Assembly: GCF_002836595.1 (NCBI RefSeq)
Contig: NZ_PJBB01000003.1
Coordinates: forward strand, 1,363,001 to 1,427,000
Direction of reading: 5' to 3'
Source of the DNA: Tenacibaculum sp. Bg11-29
Lineage (GTDB): Bacteria; Bacteroidota; Bacteroidia; Flavobacteriales; Flavobacteriaceae
Length of the DNA stretch: 64,000 nucleotides
Shown here: positions 20,359-28,967 of the stretch, in pieces
Layout of the letters: each line of letters starts with the position of its first letter
Numbering within the stretch: position 1 is the first letter of the stretch
Position numbers and translations under genes: made by a program
Notes under the pieces: model-generated
Database searches by the model: none
Told to the model about the DNA's origin: nothing
What the model saw: only the letters and a program-made list of their open reading frames with translations

Positions 20359-22571
20359 TAACAGGTGAAGAGCATACAATCAATAAAGTATTTGTTGAGG
20401 TAAATACAAAAAGTAAAAAAGTAGCAGAAGAATATAAAAATTCAATTGAAACTTTTTTAAAAGAAGAAGTGTTTCCGCAAATTGAAAAGTATTTTAATTC
20501 ATTAAAATTAAGTTCAGAAGAAGTTATTCAACAAATATCAAAACTAACATTAGAAGTTAATTTATCTAACAGAAATAGCGTTTTAAATTTTAAAACAGCA
20601 CAACAAGAAGTAAAACAGCAAATTTTAGAGCAATTAAAGATAGTTTTAGATAAGCCAACAGCACATGATGTAAAAGTTAATTCATTAACTGTATCAAAAT
20701 CTAACCTAAATACATTTTTTTATTTTTTAGAAAACGGAACACTTCCTTGGTGGAGTAATATCGACGGTAAGGCTGTTTTTTCTAGAAAAATATTATTTGA
20801 AATTACCGAAAATGAAAACTTTGAGACGCAATTTTTAAAAGCTATTCGAAATAATAAGATAAAACAACGATTAATAAATCAATTTTTTGATGATGAACTT
20901 CAGCTATTGTTTTTAGGGATTTTAAACAAATCAAAAGGCTTGAAAGAAATATTATCAACTATTTCTAATGCTAAAATACAATCAGAAGAAAAAAGAAAAA
21001 ATATATGGTTTTGTGTTATTGAAGGAGTTCTGGTAAAAGATTTTCTTAAAATAATTACTGCTATTAAAAAGGATAGTACTCAACTAACAGCTAAAAGTAA
21101 AGAAAATACTGAGTTCAAAGAAAAATATACACAGTTACAAGAGAAAGTTAGTGAAAATATTCAAAATTATAAAGGAGAAAGTAAGCTAGAATATATTCTA
21201 GAACTTTTTTATGAAGCATTACCTGAATTAAAAGAAAAAGTAGAAAACGAAAAAAGAATTTCTGTTAGTTTGAGCAAAAATAAATTAAGAGAAAAGGCGG
21301 GTGAAAAAAATATTTTTCAAAAAGGAAAAGACATAAATACTCCAAAAAATATAACGAAAGAGAAAGAAATTTTTTTGAAAAAGAATAAACAGGATTCAAT
21401 TAAAGAACAGGAAGAGGGGACTTCAGAACAACAGGAATTTTTAGCGCTAAAAACAGCTCAAAGAAGCTTAGAACGAAAGGAGTATCAAAAAGTAAATGAA
21501 AAAAGAATAACTACTGAAGAACTTAAAAAGGTAAAGAATAACATTAAAGGAGAAAAAGAAATTCGTGATTTTGTTGAGCAAGAATTAGAAAAAGGAACTG
21601 AAAATAAACTAACAGATAGCGAAAGTAAGGAAGCTTTTATTGAAAAAGAAAAATTAAGAATAACGAAAGAAAAAAAGATAGAAGAAACGAATAATAAAAA
21701 ACTAAATCTAATAGGAGATAAGCTAAGTAAAGAAAACGTCTTTCAAAATCAAATTATTAAAACGAACAAAGAAGAGTTAGGTAATAAATTTACAAATGAA
21801 AAAAGTGAAGATAATGAATCTTATGTAGTAGCTAAAGATGTTAAAATTCACTCAGAAAAAAGTGATAAGGAAGTTTTAGAAAGAGAAAACGAAATAAGTA
21901 AAGATAATACTTCTCTTAAAAATACAGATGAAAGAGCAAAAGGATTAGAGGTAAATAGATTCTCAAAAAATAATAAAGAAAAGGAGTTAATAGTTGACAA
22001 CAGAATAAAAACTCAAGAATCATTTAATGAATTAAATAGTCAAATAATTAAAAATAAAACAGGTGTTGTAAATCAAAACACTTCATATTTTGTTGATAAT
22101 GCTGGACTAATTTTAATTCATCCATTTTTAAAACAGTTTTTTAATTCGTGTAATTTTCTAAACGAAGAAAATAAAATAATAAAACCAATTCAAGCAGTTC
22201 ACTTATTACACTATGTCGCAACAAAAAGAGAAAAGCAAGTTGAAAGTAATTTAGTCTTTGAGAAGTTTTTATGTAATGTTCCTATAAATCATTCAATTCC
22301 TAGAAATATTACGCTATCAGAAGAACTAAAAGAAAAGGCAGAAGAATTATTAAAAGCAGTAACCCAAAACTGGGAAGTACTTAAAAAATCATCTCCAGAT
22401 CTTATTAGAAATGAATTTATACAAAGGGCTGGAAAATTAGATTTAACCAAAGATAATCCTAGTATTACTATAGAAAGAAAAGCGCAAGATATACTGTTAG
22501 ACAAGTTACCATGGAATTACAGTATGTGTAAACTGCCGTGGATGGATATACTAATTTTTACAAACTGGTAA
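20355..22571 (+). CDS. eCIS tape-measure protein (Pvc14-like, CIS_TMP)
   Basis: The 738-residue protein has the two conserved ends of the contractile-injection tape-measure family. The N-terminal module has HTINKVFVEVNTKSKKVAEE and FFYFLENGTLPWWSN (about residues 125-140). The C-terminal module starts at about 580 (NAGLILIHPFLKQFFNSCNF) and includes FEKFLCNVPINHSIPR and a WxxLKKSSPDLIR segment. Between them, roughly residues 300-575, is a Lys/Glu-rich low-complexity helix region, the part expected to be stretched inside the tube and set its length. It is considerably longer than PVC Pvc14, so a longer particle is plausible. Confidence 0.85.
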   Translation: MITGEEHTINKVFVEVNTKSKKVAEEYKNSIETFLKEEVFPQIEKYFNSLKLSSEEVIQQISKLTLEVNLSNRNSVLNFKTAQQEVKQQILEQLKIVLDKPTAHDVKVNSLTVSKSNLNTFFYFLENGTLPWWSNIDGKAVFSRKILFEITENENFETQFLKAIRNNKIKQRLINQFFDDELQLLFLGILNKSKGLKEILSTISNAKIQSEEKRKNIWFCVIEGVLVKDFLKIITAIKKDSTQLTAKSKENTEFKEKYTQLQEKVSENIQNYKGESKLEYILELFYEALPELKEKVENEKRISVSLSKNKLREKAGEKNIFQKGKDINTPKNITKEKEIFLKKNKQDSIKEQEEGTSEQQEFLALKTAQRSLERKEYQKVNEKRITTEELKKVKNNIKGEKEIRDFVEQELEKGTENKLTDSESKEAFIEKEKLRITKEKKIEETNNKKLNLIGDKLSKENVFQNQIIKTNKEELGNKFTNEKSEDNESYVVAKDVKIHSEKSDKEVLERENEISKDNTSLKNTDERAKGLEVNRFSKNNKEKELIVDNRIKTQESFNELNSQIIKNKTGVVNQNTSYFVDNAGLILIHPFLKQFFNSCNFLNEENKIIKPIQAVHLLHYVATKREKQVESNLVFEKFLCNVPINHSIPRNITLSEELKEKAEELLKAVTQNWEVLKKSSPDLIRNEFIQRAGKLDLTKDNPSITIERKAQDILLDKLPWNYSMCKLPWMDILIFTNW

Positions 22572-22589
22572 GCTTTAAAAACGGAAACA

Positions 22590-23978
22590 ATGAAGCGAAG
22601 AACAAGAAGACTACAGCCACAAATCGTAAAAAAAGAAACGCCTTTTTTTAAACCAAGTATTCAAGCAAAGTTGAAAATGGGAAGTTCTGGAGATAAACAC
22701 GAGGTAGAAGCCGATAAAATGGCTGATAAAGTGGTTAGTAAAAAAAATGAAGGTGGTTTATTACAAAGAAAAAAAGGAGAAGATGAGGTACAGCAAAAAC
22801 CGTTAGCTTCTGAAATAACATCATTGATTCAAAAAAAGGAAAATTCAGAAGAAGAACAACCTCTTCAAAAAAAGGAGGAAGAAGAAACGATTCAAAAACA
22901 AGAAGAAGAGGCTGTTCAAGCTAAAGAAGAGGAAGAAATACAAACGAAATCAAAAACAAGGACTAAATCACAACCCTCTTTTGAAGGTAAATTAAGAAAA
23001 GGGAGTGGAGGACAAAAAATGGATGCTCAAACGTTAAAAGAAATGGAATCAAGTTTTGGTGCAGATTTTAATAATGTAAAAATACATAATGATTTGGGGG
23101 CATCTCAAATGAGTCAAGAAATAGGAGCGCAGGCATTCACAAATGGAAACGATATTTATTTTAATAAAGGAAAGTACAATCCTAATTCTAATAAAGGAAA
23201 GCATTTATTAGCGCATGAGTTAACGCATACCATTCAACAAAAAGGTATGGTGCAAAAGAAAGTTCAAAGAAAACCCGATTCAGCAGTTCCTGCGAATAAT
23301 CAAAAAGATAAAAACATTTTAGAAAAATATAAAACAGCATTTCCTTTTTTCTATGCTTACATGAATAATCATTTTGGAGAATATTTAACAGGAAGTGAAA
23401 AAATAAAAACAGCATTACTCAAAAATTCTGTAGGTATTTTAACTCCTGAAAAAATTAAAGAAACAACTGATTTTGAAAAAGGGAATGGCCCTAAAATAGA
23501 ATTAGTAGAATTTTCGAATCCTAATCAAAATGGAGAATATTTTTATCAAGGGAATATAATTAAATTAAATTATAAACTAGTAGAGAAGTATGAAGAAGTA
23601 TTGTCGAACCCTAATGCAACAGCTGAGCAAAAAAATGCCATAAGTATAAGTTTAAATCAAGTTTTAATAAACGAATTTACACATTATGGTGATGCATTAG
23701 ATGATATCGATGCGATACAGAATACCCAAGGTCAAGTAGTAAATAATCCATCACCTGGAGAAGGATTGGAAGGTAATTTTACTTCAGCTTACGATGAAGG
23801 AAATGAAGCTGTAGCAGAAATTTTTGAATTTTATGGAACCTCAATGATAGAAGGACTACAAAACTATGCAGCACATGAAAAAGGAATTTATTTGGATCCT
23901 AATACGCTTAAAGAAATAGAAAAAGATCCTTCATTGATTGATAAAAGTTTAATACCTCCAATACCTAAAATAAAATAA
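22590..23978 (+). CDS. DUF4157 eCIS cargo candidate with a second zincin-like domain
   Basis: The 462-residue protein opens with a basic segment and PFFKPSIQAKLKMGSSGDKH, the N-terminal pattern of eCIS-linked DUF4157 proteins. Residues 57-122 contain repeated hydrophobic-Gln-Lys motifs (LLQRKK, LIQKKE, PLQKKE, TIQKQE, AVQAKE). Residues about 130-225 are the DUF4157 domain, ending with a metalloprotease-type HELTH at 209-213. Residues 240-462 form a second domain with NEFTHYGD (361-368), similar to a HExxHxxD zinc site but with Asn for the first His, and a downstream acidic helix (YDEGNEAVAEIFEFYG). DUF4157 proteins are loaded as cargo or process it in known eCIS. The second domain may be a metallopeptidase toxin, an inactive relative or a binding domain. 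Confidence 0.8.
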   Translation: MKRRTRRLQPQIVKKETPFFKPSIQAKLKMGSSGDKHEVEADKMADKVVSKKNEGGLLQRKKGEDEVQQKPLASEITSLIQKKENSEEEQPLQKKEEEETIQKQEEEAVQAKEEEEIQTKSKTRTKSQPSFEGKLRKGSGGQKMDAQTLKEMESSFGADFNNVKIHNDLGASQMSQEIGAQAFTNGNDIYFNKGKYNPNSNKGKHLLAHELTHTIQQKGMVQKKVQRKPDSAVPANNQKDKNILEKYKTAFPFFYAYMNNHFGEYLTGSEKIKTALLKNSVGILTPEKIKETTDFEKGNGPKIELVEFSNPNQNGEYFYQGNIIKLNYKLVEKYEEVLSNPNATAEQKNAISISLNQVLINEFTHYGDALDDIDAIQNTQGQVVNNPSPGEGLEGNFTSAYDEGNEAVAEIFEFYGTSMIEGLQNYAAHEKGIYLDPNTLKEIEKDPSLIDKSLIPPIPKIK

Positions 23979-23981
23979 AAA

Positions 23982-26900
23982 ATGTTTGTAGCTAAACAAA
24001 ATAATTCAAGTAAACCATCTTCATCACCGGCCTCAAAGTCGAATAGCTTTATACAGCCTAAATTGAAAGTTGTAAAGTCAGAAGATAAACAAGAAGCTAC
24101 AAAAAACAAGAAACAAGAAACAAACAAGAAAACTCAAGAAGCATCAAAATTCTTTGCAGCAAAAACACAAACAAAAGGATTAGATACGGTAGCTAATTCT
24201 AAAAAGAAGCAAAAAGAAGAAGGTAAGGAGAATTCAAAAGAGAAAGAAAGTGGAGATGAATTAGTTGTAAAAGAAGTAAATACGAAACAAGTTACCATAG
24301 AGAATAGTAGTGATGAAAACACAATAAAAGAGGTAGCAAAAGGGAAAGATAAGAAAGGATTAATCGACGTTAAAAATAAAGGAGAAAAACAAAAACCGGC
24401 AGGTGAAAAAGAGAAAGGAGCTTTAGGTAAGAAGGTAGCAGAAAAAACAACACCAAGAAATCCAAAAGAAGACCCAAACTTTAAGAAACTTGAAGGGAAA
24501 CTAAAAAAAACATCAAAAGAACAACAACAACACGAAGATTCAAAATCGTCAGCATCAGTAGCACAAAGTGCTGCGGTTTCTCCAGAAAATGAGCGTGTGA
24601 GTATGGCACAATCTGGACAGGTTGAAGCAATGGCTGAAGCTGAACCAGGAACATTCAATGCAGTGGACTTTAAAGCGAAGTTAATGGAGCGTATTGAAGG
24701 AATGCAGTTGCCAAAAAATCAGGATGAAGCTGCTGATTTTGATGAAAATAATAATATAGATGAGGTAAATCAATCTGCAACTCAAGATGTAGAAAGTGAA
24801 AAAACAGCCGCGGCAGGACCAGTAGAACAAACATCTAAACAAGAGCCAAATGTAGGAGCAATACCACAACGAGAAGTAACACCATTACCGGCGGCTCCAA
24901 TAGGGAATAAACCCGCAACGGCAAATCCCAAAAAAGCAATGCCTCCTAAACGGGGAAATGCAGAAGTTAATAAACCGCTTGAAGATAATGTTGCTGAGGT
25001 AGATCAACAAATGACAACTAATAAAGTAACAGATGAACAATTAGAAAAATCTAATGAGCCATCTTTTACGCAAGGTTTAGACGCTAAAAATGAAGCTGAA
25101 AAAGATGCATCAACTGCGCCAGGACAATTACGCCAAAAAGAAAAAGGAGTACTTCAAAACGCGAAAGCTGGAGCAGCAGGGAAAGAGCAAACAGGTTTAG
25201 CAGAAATGCATCAAGATAGAGGTAAACTATTAAACCAGGTTACAGGATCACAAACAAAAACTGGAGGAAAAGATACCTCAGAACGTACCCGAATTGCAAC
25301 TGAAATAAACAAAATTTATGAAAACTCTAAAACAGCTGTTGAAAAAATACTTACTGATTTAGATACAAAAGTAAAAGCAGTTTTTAAAGCAGGAACTGCT
25401 CTCGCTAAAATGAAATTTGAAAGTCATGTAGCTTCTAAAATGAGCGCTTATAAAGCGAGGCGTTATAGTGGTGTATCAGGAAAGCTAAAATGGGTTAAAG
25501 ATAAGTTTGCTGGGATGCCAGATGAAGTAAATGATTTCTTTGTTACGGGTCGTAAAGAGTATATAGATACGATGGATAAGGTAATAACTAAAGTAGCAGA
25601 ATATGTTGCAACTAAGTTAACCGAAGCCAAAACAAGAGTAACTACAGGAAAGCAAGAAGTACAAGAATATGTAACATCGTTGCCTCAAAATCTTCAAAAA
25701 TTAGGGAAAGAAGCAGCAGAAGAAATCAATGATAAATTTGACGAATTAGAAGATTCTGTAAATAGCAAACAAGACGAACTAGTTGATAGTTTAGCAGAGC
25801 AATATATGGAAGGTTTAAATGCTGTTGATGCTCGAATTGAAGAAATGAAAGCTGCAAATAGGGGGCTTATAGATGCAGCACTAGGTTTTATAAATGGTAT
25901 TATAGAAACCATTAAAAAACTGAGAGATTTAATAGCAACATTATTAGCCGAAATTCAAAATGCTATGGATGTTATTATGGAAGATCCTATAGGTTTTGTT
26001 GCTACATTATTTGAAGGTGTAGGAAAAGGAATTGATATGTTTATGGCCAACATTCAAAAACACATGTTAGGTGGTTTTGTAACTTGGTTAACAGGAGCTA
26101 TGGGGCCAGTAGGGATTACTATTCCAGATAATCTATTTAGTCTTAAGGGGATTTTTAGTTTGGTGATGCAAGTACTCGGTTTGTCATGGAGTTTTGTGCG
26201 TAAAAAATCAGTATTACTCATGGGAGAGCCAATGGTAGCTGCTATGGAAAAAGGCTTTGAAATGTTTCAGATTATTAGAGAAAAAGGAGTTTCTGGAATG
26301 TGGGAATATATCAAAGAGCAGTTTACAGATCTTAAAGAAACTATTATAGAATCTATAAAGAGCATGTTAATTACGCAAGTAATAGAGGCTGGTATAAAAT
26401 GGTTATTAAGTTTATTAATTCCAGGAGCAGGGTTTATAAAAGCTATTATGGCCATTAAAGATCTTATTGTGTTTTTTGTACAATCAGCAATCATGTTAAT
26501 TCCATCATTAATTCAAGCTATTAAATCGTTAGCTAGTGGTAATGTAGCAGGTGTTGCAAAAGCAATAGAAAAAGGACTAGCAATGTTATTACCACTTGTT
26601 ATAAGTCTTTTTGCGAAATTAATTGGACTTGGCGGACTTGTAAAAAAAGTACAGAAAATAATTAAAAAAGTACGTAAACGTATCGATCGTGCGGTTACAA
26701 AAATGATTAAGAAAGCTAAAAAGAAGTTTAAGAGTTTAGTTAAGAAAGGGAAAGCGAAGGTGAAGGGGGTTGTAAAAGGATTATTTCAATGGTGGAAGAA
26801 GAAGAGGAAGTTTACAGCAAAAGATGGTAAAAAACATAAATTATATTTTAAAGGAAGTAAAGAAAAATCAAGATTAATGGTCAGCAGTGAAGAACAAGAT

Positions 26901-27989
26901 TATAAAAAGTTTGTAACTAATCTTAAAATAGCCACTTCAGATCCTAAAAAATCAGAAAAAGAAGCTGCTAAAAATGCAGCTATAGAAGCATTAAAAGAAA
27001 TAGAAAAACTTAAAGCAAGTAAAACAGCGACAGATACTAAAACGAAAAAAAACTCTGTAGAGTTTGAGAAACAACTTAGCATTTTAAGTCAAAAAACAGC
27101 TGTGTTTATGGAGTCAGCTCAAGGAGAAATTCCAGAATCTACACCACCAGTTTATGGAGGAAGGTCAGCAGGAGGATTTGCAACATCAATGAAAATAGAT
27201 GTTTTAACTAAAAAAGGTGTTAATGGAACTGGAGCTAAAAGCGAACTTTTAGCATCAAGTGATTTGGGAGATCGATATGAGAGTAAAACATCATCAAAAA
27301 GATTTTATGTACTCGGACATCTATTAAGTCAAGAATTACACGGGCCTGGGAAAGATTTTAAAAATTTATCTCCTCAGTCAGAATCTGGAAATCAAAAATT
27401 TCATAACAGTATTGAGAGCAAAATAAAAGGTAACGTAAATAAAGGAACTTCTCCAATGATTTATTCATATAAAGTAGAAGCGATTTATGAAGGTAGATCT
27501 GATAGAGATAGTTTAAAAGAAGCTATTGAAAATAAGTATGAAAAGAAAAAAGCAGGAATAAATGATAATGTTTCACTACAACGTCTTGACAATGAACTAT
27601 CTAGTAAGATAGCTATTGTTGACGCGGAAGATAATGTGCCAACTAAGTTCTTAGTTAATGCTACGCCACTTGATCATAAACTTCAACCAACAAATAAAGG
27701 ACAGAAATTCACGAATAAAGAGGCTCCAAATAATATTAAAAGAAAAGCATCAAAATATGTCTTGAAAAAAGAATTAGATCACGATGCTATAAAAAAGAAA
27801 AAAGAAGAGAGTAAGAAAAAACGAAACTCAGCAAACTCAAGACCAGATAGACCAAATGCAACTTATAACCAAATACTTGAGGTTAAGAAGCTTTTAGAAA
27901 CAAAATTAAGCCAATCTAGAATAGCAGAAGAAGTAGGTTTATCTGTAAGCACAGTAAATAGAATAAATACAGGTAAGCTTACATTATAA
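23982..27989 (+). CDS. eCIS effector candidate: translocation module, nuclease-like domain, HTH tail
   Basis: The 1335-residue protein starts with a low-complexity region containing SNSFIQPKLKV (20-30), the short cargo-like motif also found in the DUF4157 protein. Residues 60-400 are disordered and charged. Residues about 430-630 are helical. Residues about 628-885 hold several hydrophobic, possibly membrane-inserting segments. Residues 886-945 are strongly basic and end in LFQWWKKKRKF. Residues about 1055-1235 resemble DNA/RNA non-specific endonuclease toxins: YVLGHLLSQELHGPGKDFKN (about 1109-1128), then NLSPQSESGN. Residues 1303-1326 form a helix-turn-helix (SQSRIAEEVGLSVSTVNRI). It follows the DUF4157 gene after 3 bases. 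I infer that it is an injected nuclease. Confidence 0.7.
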   Translation: MFVAKQNNSSKPSSSPASKSNSFIQPKLKVVKSEDKQEATKNKKQETNKKTQEASKFFAAKTQTKGLDTVANSKKKQKEEGKENSKEKESGDELVVKEVNTKQVTIENSSDENTIKEVAKGKDKKGLIDVKNKGEKQKPAGEKEKGALGKKVAEKTTPRNPKEDPNFKKLEGKLKKTSKEQQQHEDSKSSASVAQSAAVSPENERVSMAQSGQVEAMAEAEPGTFNAVDFKAKLMERIEGMQLPKNQDEAADFDENNNIDEVNQSATQDVESEKTAAAGPVEQTSKQEPNVGAIPQREVTPLPAAPIGNKPATANPKKAMPPKRGNAEVNKPLEDNVAEVDQQMTTNKVTDEQLEKSNEPSFTQGLDAKNEAEKDASTAPGQLRQKEKGVLQNAKAGAAGKEQTGLAEMHQDRGKLLNQVTGSQTKTGGKDTSERTRIATEINKIYENSKTAVEKILTDLDTKVKAVFKAGTALAKMKFESHVASKMSAYKARRYSGVSGKLKWVKDKFAGMPDEVNDFFVTGRKEYIDTMDKVITKVAEYVATKLTEAKTRVTTGKQEVQEYVTSLPQNLQKLGKEAAEEINDKFDELEDSVNSKQDELVDSLAEQYMEGLNAVDARIEEMKAANRGLIDAALGFINGIIETIKKLRDLIATLLAEIQNAMDVIMEDPIGFVATLFEGVGKGIDMFMANIQKHMLGGFVTWLTGAMGPVGITIPDNLFSLKGIFSLVMQVLGLSWSFVRKKSVLLMGEPMVAAMEKGFEMFQIIREKGVSGMWEYIKEQFTDLKETIIESIKSMLITQVIEAGIKWLLSLLIPGAGFIKAIMAIKDLIVFFVQSAIMLIPSLIQAIKSLASGNVAGVAKAIEKGLAMLLPLVISLFAKLIGLGGLVKKVQKIIKKVRKRIDRAVTKMIKKAKKKFKSLVKKGKAKVKGVVKGLFQWWKKKRKFTAKDGKKHKLYFKGSKEKSRLMVSSEEQDYKKFVTNLKIATSDPKKSEKEAAKNAAIEALKEIEKLKASKTATDTKTKKNSVEFEKQLSILSQKTAVFMESAQGEIPESTPPVYGGRSAGGFATSMKIDVLTKKGVNGTGAKSELLASSDLGDRYESKTSSKRFYVLGHLLSQELHGPGKDFKNLSPQSESGNQKFHNSIESKIKGNVNKGTSPMIYSYKVEAIYEGRSDRDSLKEAIENKYEKKKAGINDNVSLQRLDNELSSKIAIVDAEDNVPTKFLVNATPLDHKLQPTNKGQKFTNKEAPNNIKRKASKYVLKKELDHDAIKKKKEESKKKRNSANSRPDRPNATYNQILEVKKLLETKLSQSRIAEEVGLSVSTVNRINTGKLTL

Positions 27990-27999
27990 ATAAAAACTT

Positions 28000-28737
28000 A
28001 TGGATTATATAAAAATTTTCAAAAAAATTAAAAATGAAATTCAAAACCATCCTTTGTTAGAGTTAGTAACTTTCAAAATCAATGAAGGGTTAGTTGATAT
28101 AGAAAAAACAAAGGAAGAACTTTATGAATGTTTGGGTTATTTTGAAACAGTACAAATGGAATCTGTTTTTGAATTTTATAAACAATGTAATGGTTTGGTT
28201 ATCAAGTATAAAATATCATCAGATATAGATGAATATAGTGAGTTATCAAAGAGTTATCCAGATATTGATTTTTCCATTAATAAAGATGCAGAAATTGGAA
28301 GTATAAATATTCTTCCTTTTGAAGATGTATTTATCTATGAACAAAATTATTTTGATAAATCAAATGAAGGGGAAGATTATATGCACTTTGGAAATTATAC
28401 TTACAAAGGAAATTCTTTTGGAAAAATATTATTTGTTTTTGATTTATTTAGTGATACCAATTGTATGGCTTTTGTTCCAGATGAAAATAAAGAAGAACCA
28501 AAAGTCATTCAATTATTAGATTATTATGTGGTATGGAATAGTTCAAGGGTTACTTTCTTTGAAAGTTATTTAAATTTTTTAGCAGTAACTCGTGGACTTA
28601 TAGATAGTAGAGGAATGTTATTAGACTATTATTCGAAGTGTAAGGATAATCCTTTGATTTTAAAGGAAGTTCCTTATGGTTCAGATTTTGAACCAATTTT
28701 ATTTAAAGAATTAAAAAGTAATACAACAAAAAACTAA
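28000..28737 (+). CDS. Possible immunity protein, SUKH (SMI1/KNR4)-like
   Basis: The 245-residue acidic cytoplasmic protein lies 10 bases after the nuclease-like effector gene. Several parts fit the SUKH superfamily, a common immunity fold for nuclease toxins: an N-terminal helix pair leading to VFEFYKQCNGLVIKYKI, a strand with INILPFEDVF, an aromatic core strand KILFVFDLFSDTNCMAFV, and a terminal helix ESYLNFLAVTRG. The resemblance is by pattern only and I rate it moderate. The immediate position behind a toxin candidate is the main support. If it is not an immunity protein, it could be a cargo chaperone. Confidence 0.5.
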   Translation: MDYIKIFKKIKNEIQNHPLLELVTFKINEGLVDIEKTKEELYECLGYFETVQMESVFEFYKQCNGLVIKYKISSDIDEYSELSKSYPDIDFSINKDAEIGSINILPFEDVFIYEQNYFDKSNEGEDYMHFGNYTYKGNSFGKILFVFDLFSDTNCMAFVPDENKEEPKVIQLLDYYVVWNSSRVTFFESYLNFLAVTRGLIDSRGMLLDYYSKCKDNPLILKEVPYGSDFEPILFKELKSNTTKN

Positions 28738-28967
28738 AAAATATACAACTATTAAAATACCGTTCAGAAGGATAAGTAGTTTACATACTAGAAGAAATAC
28801 TAATAAAACTTGGATATAAAGTATATGTGTCAGAATATTTTGGAAAAGATACAGATAGTTAGAGAATTTAAACTTAAAAACATTATTTGAATAGGTAAAT
28901 TTTGAATATATGTATAATGATTTAGGTTACAAATAAAATAAATACGATATAAAATTACAATTAGTAT

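Noticed and set aside
24134..24658. 174-residue open frame on the minus strand inside the effector gene
   Set aside because: Ser/Phe-rich shadow of the Lys/Glu-rich coding strand, with no start context and no protein-like features.
28319..28519. 66-residue frame within the possible immunity gene
   Set aside because: A shifted-frame shadow, fully contained in a better-supported gene.
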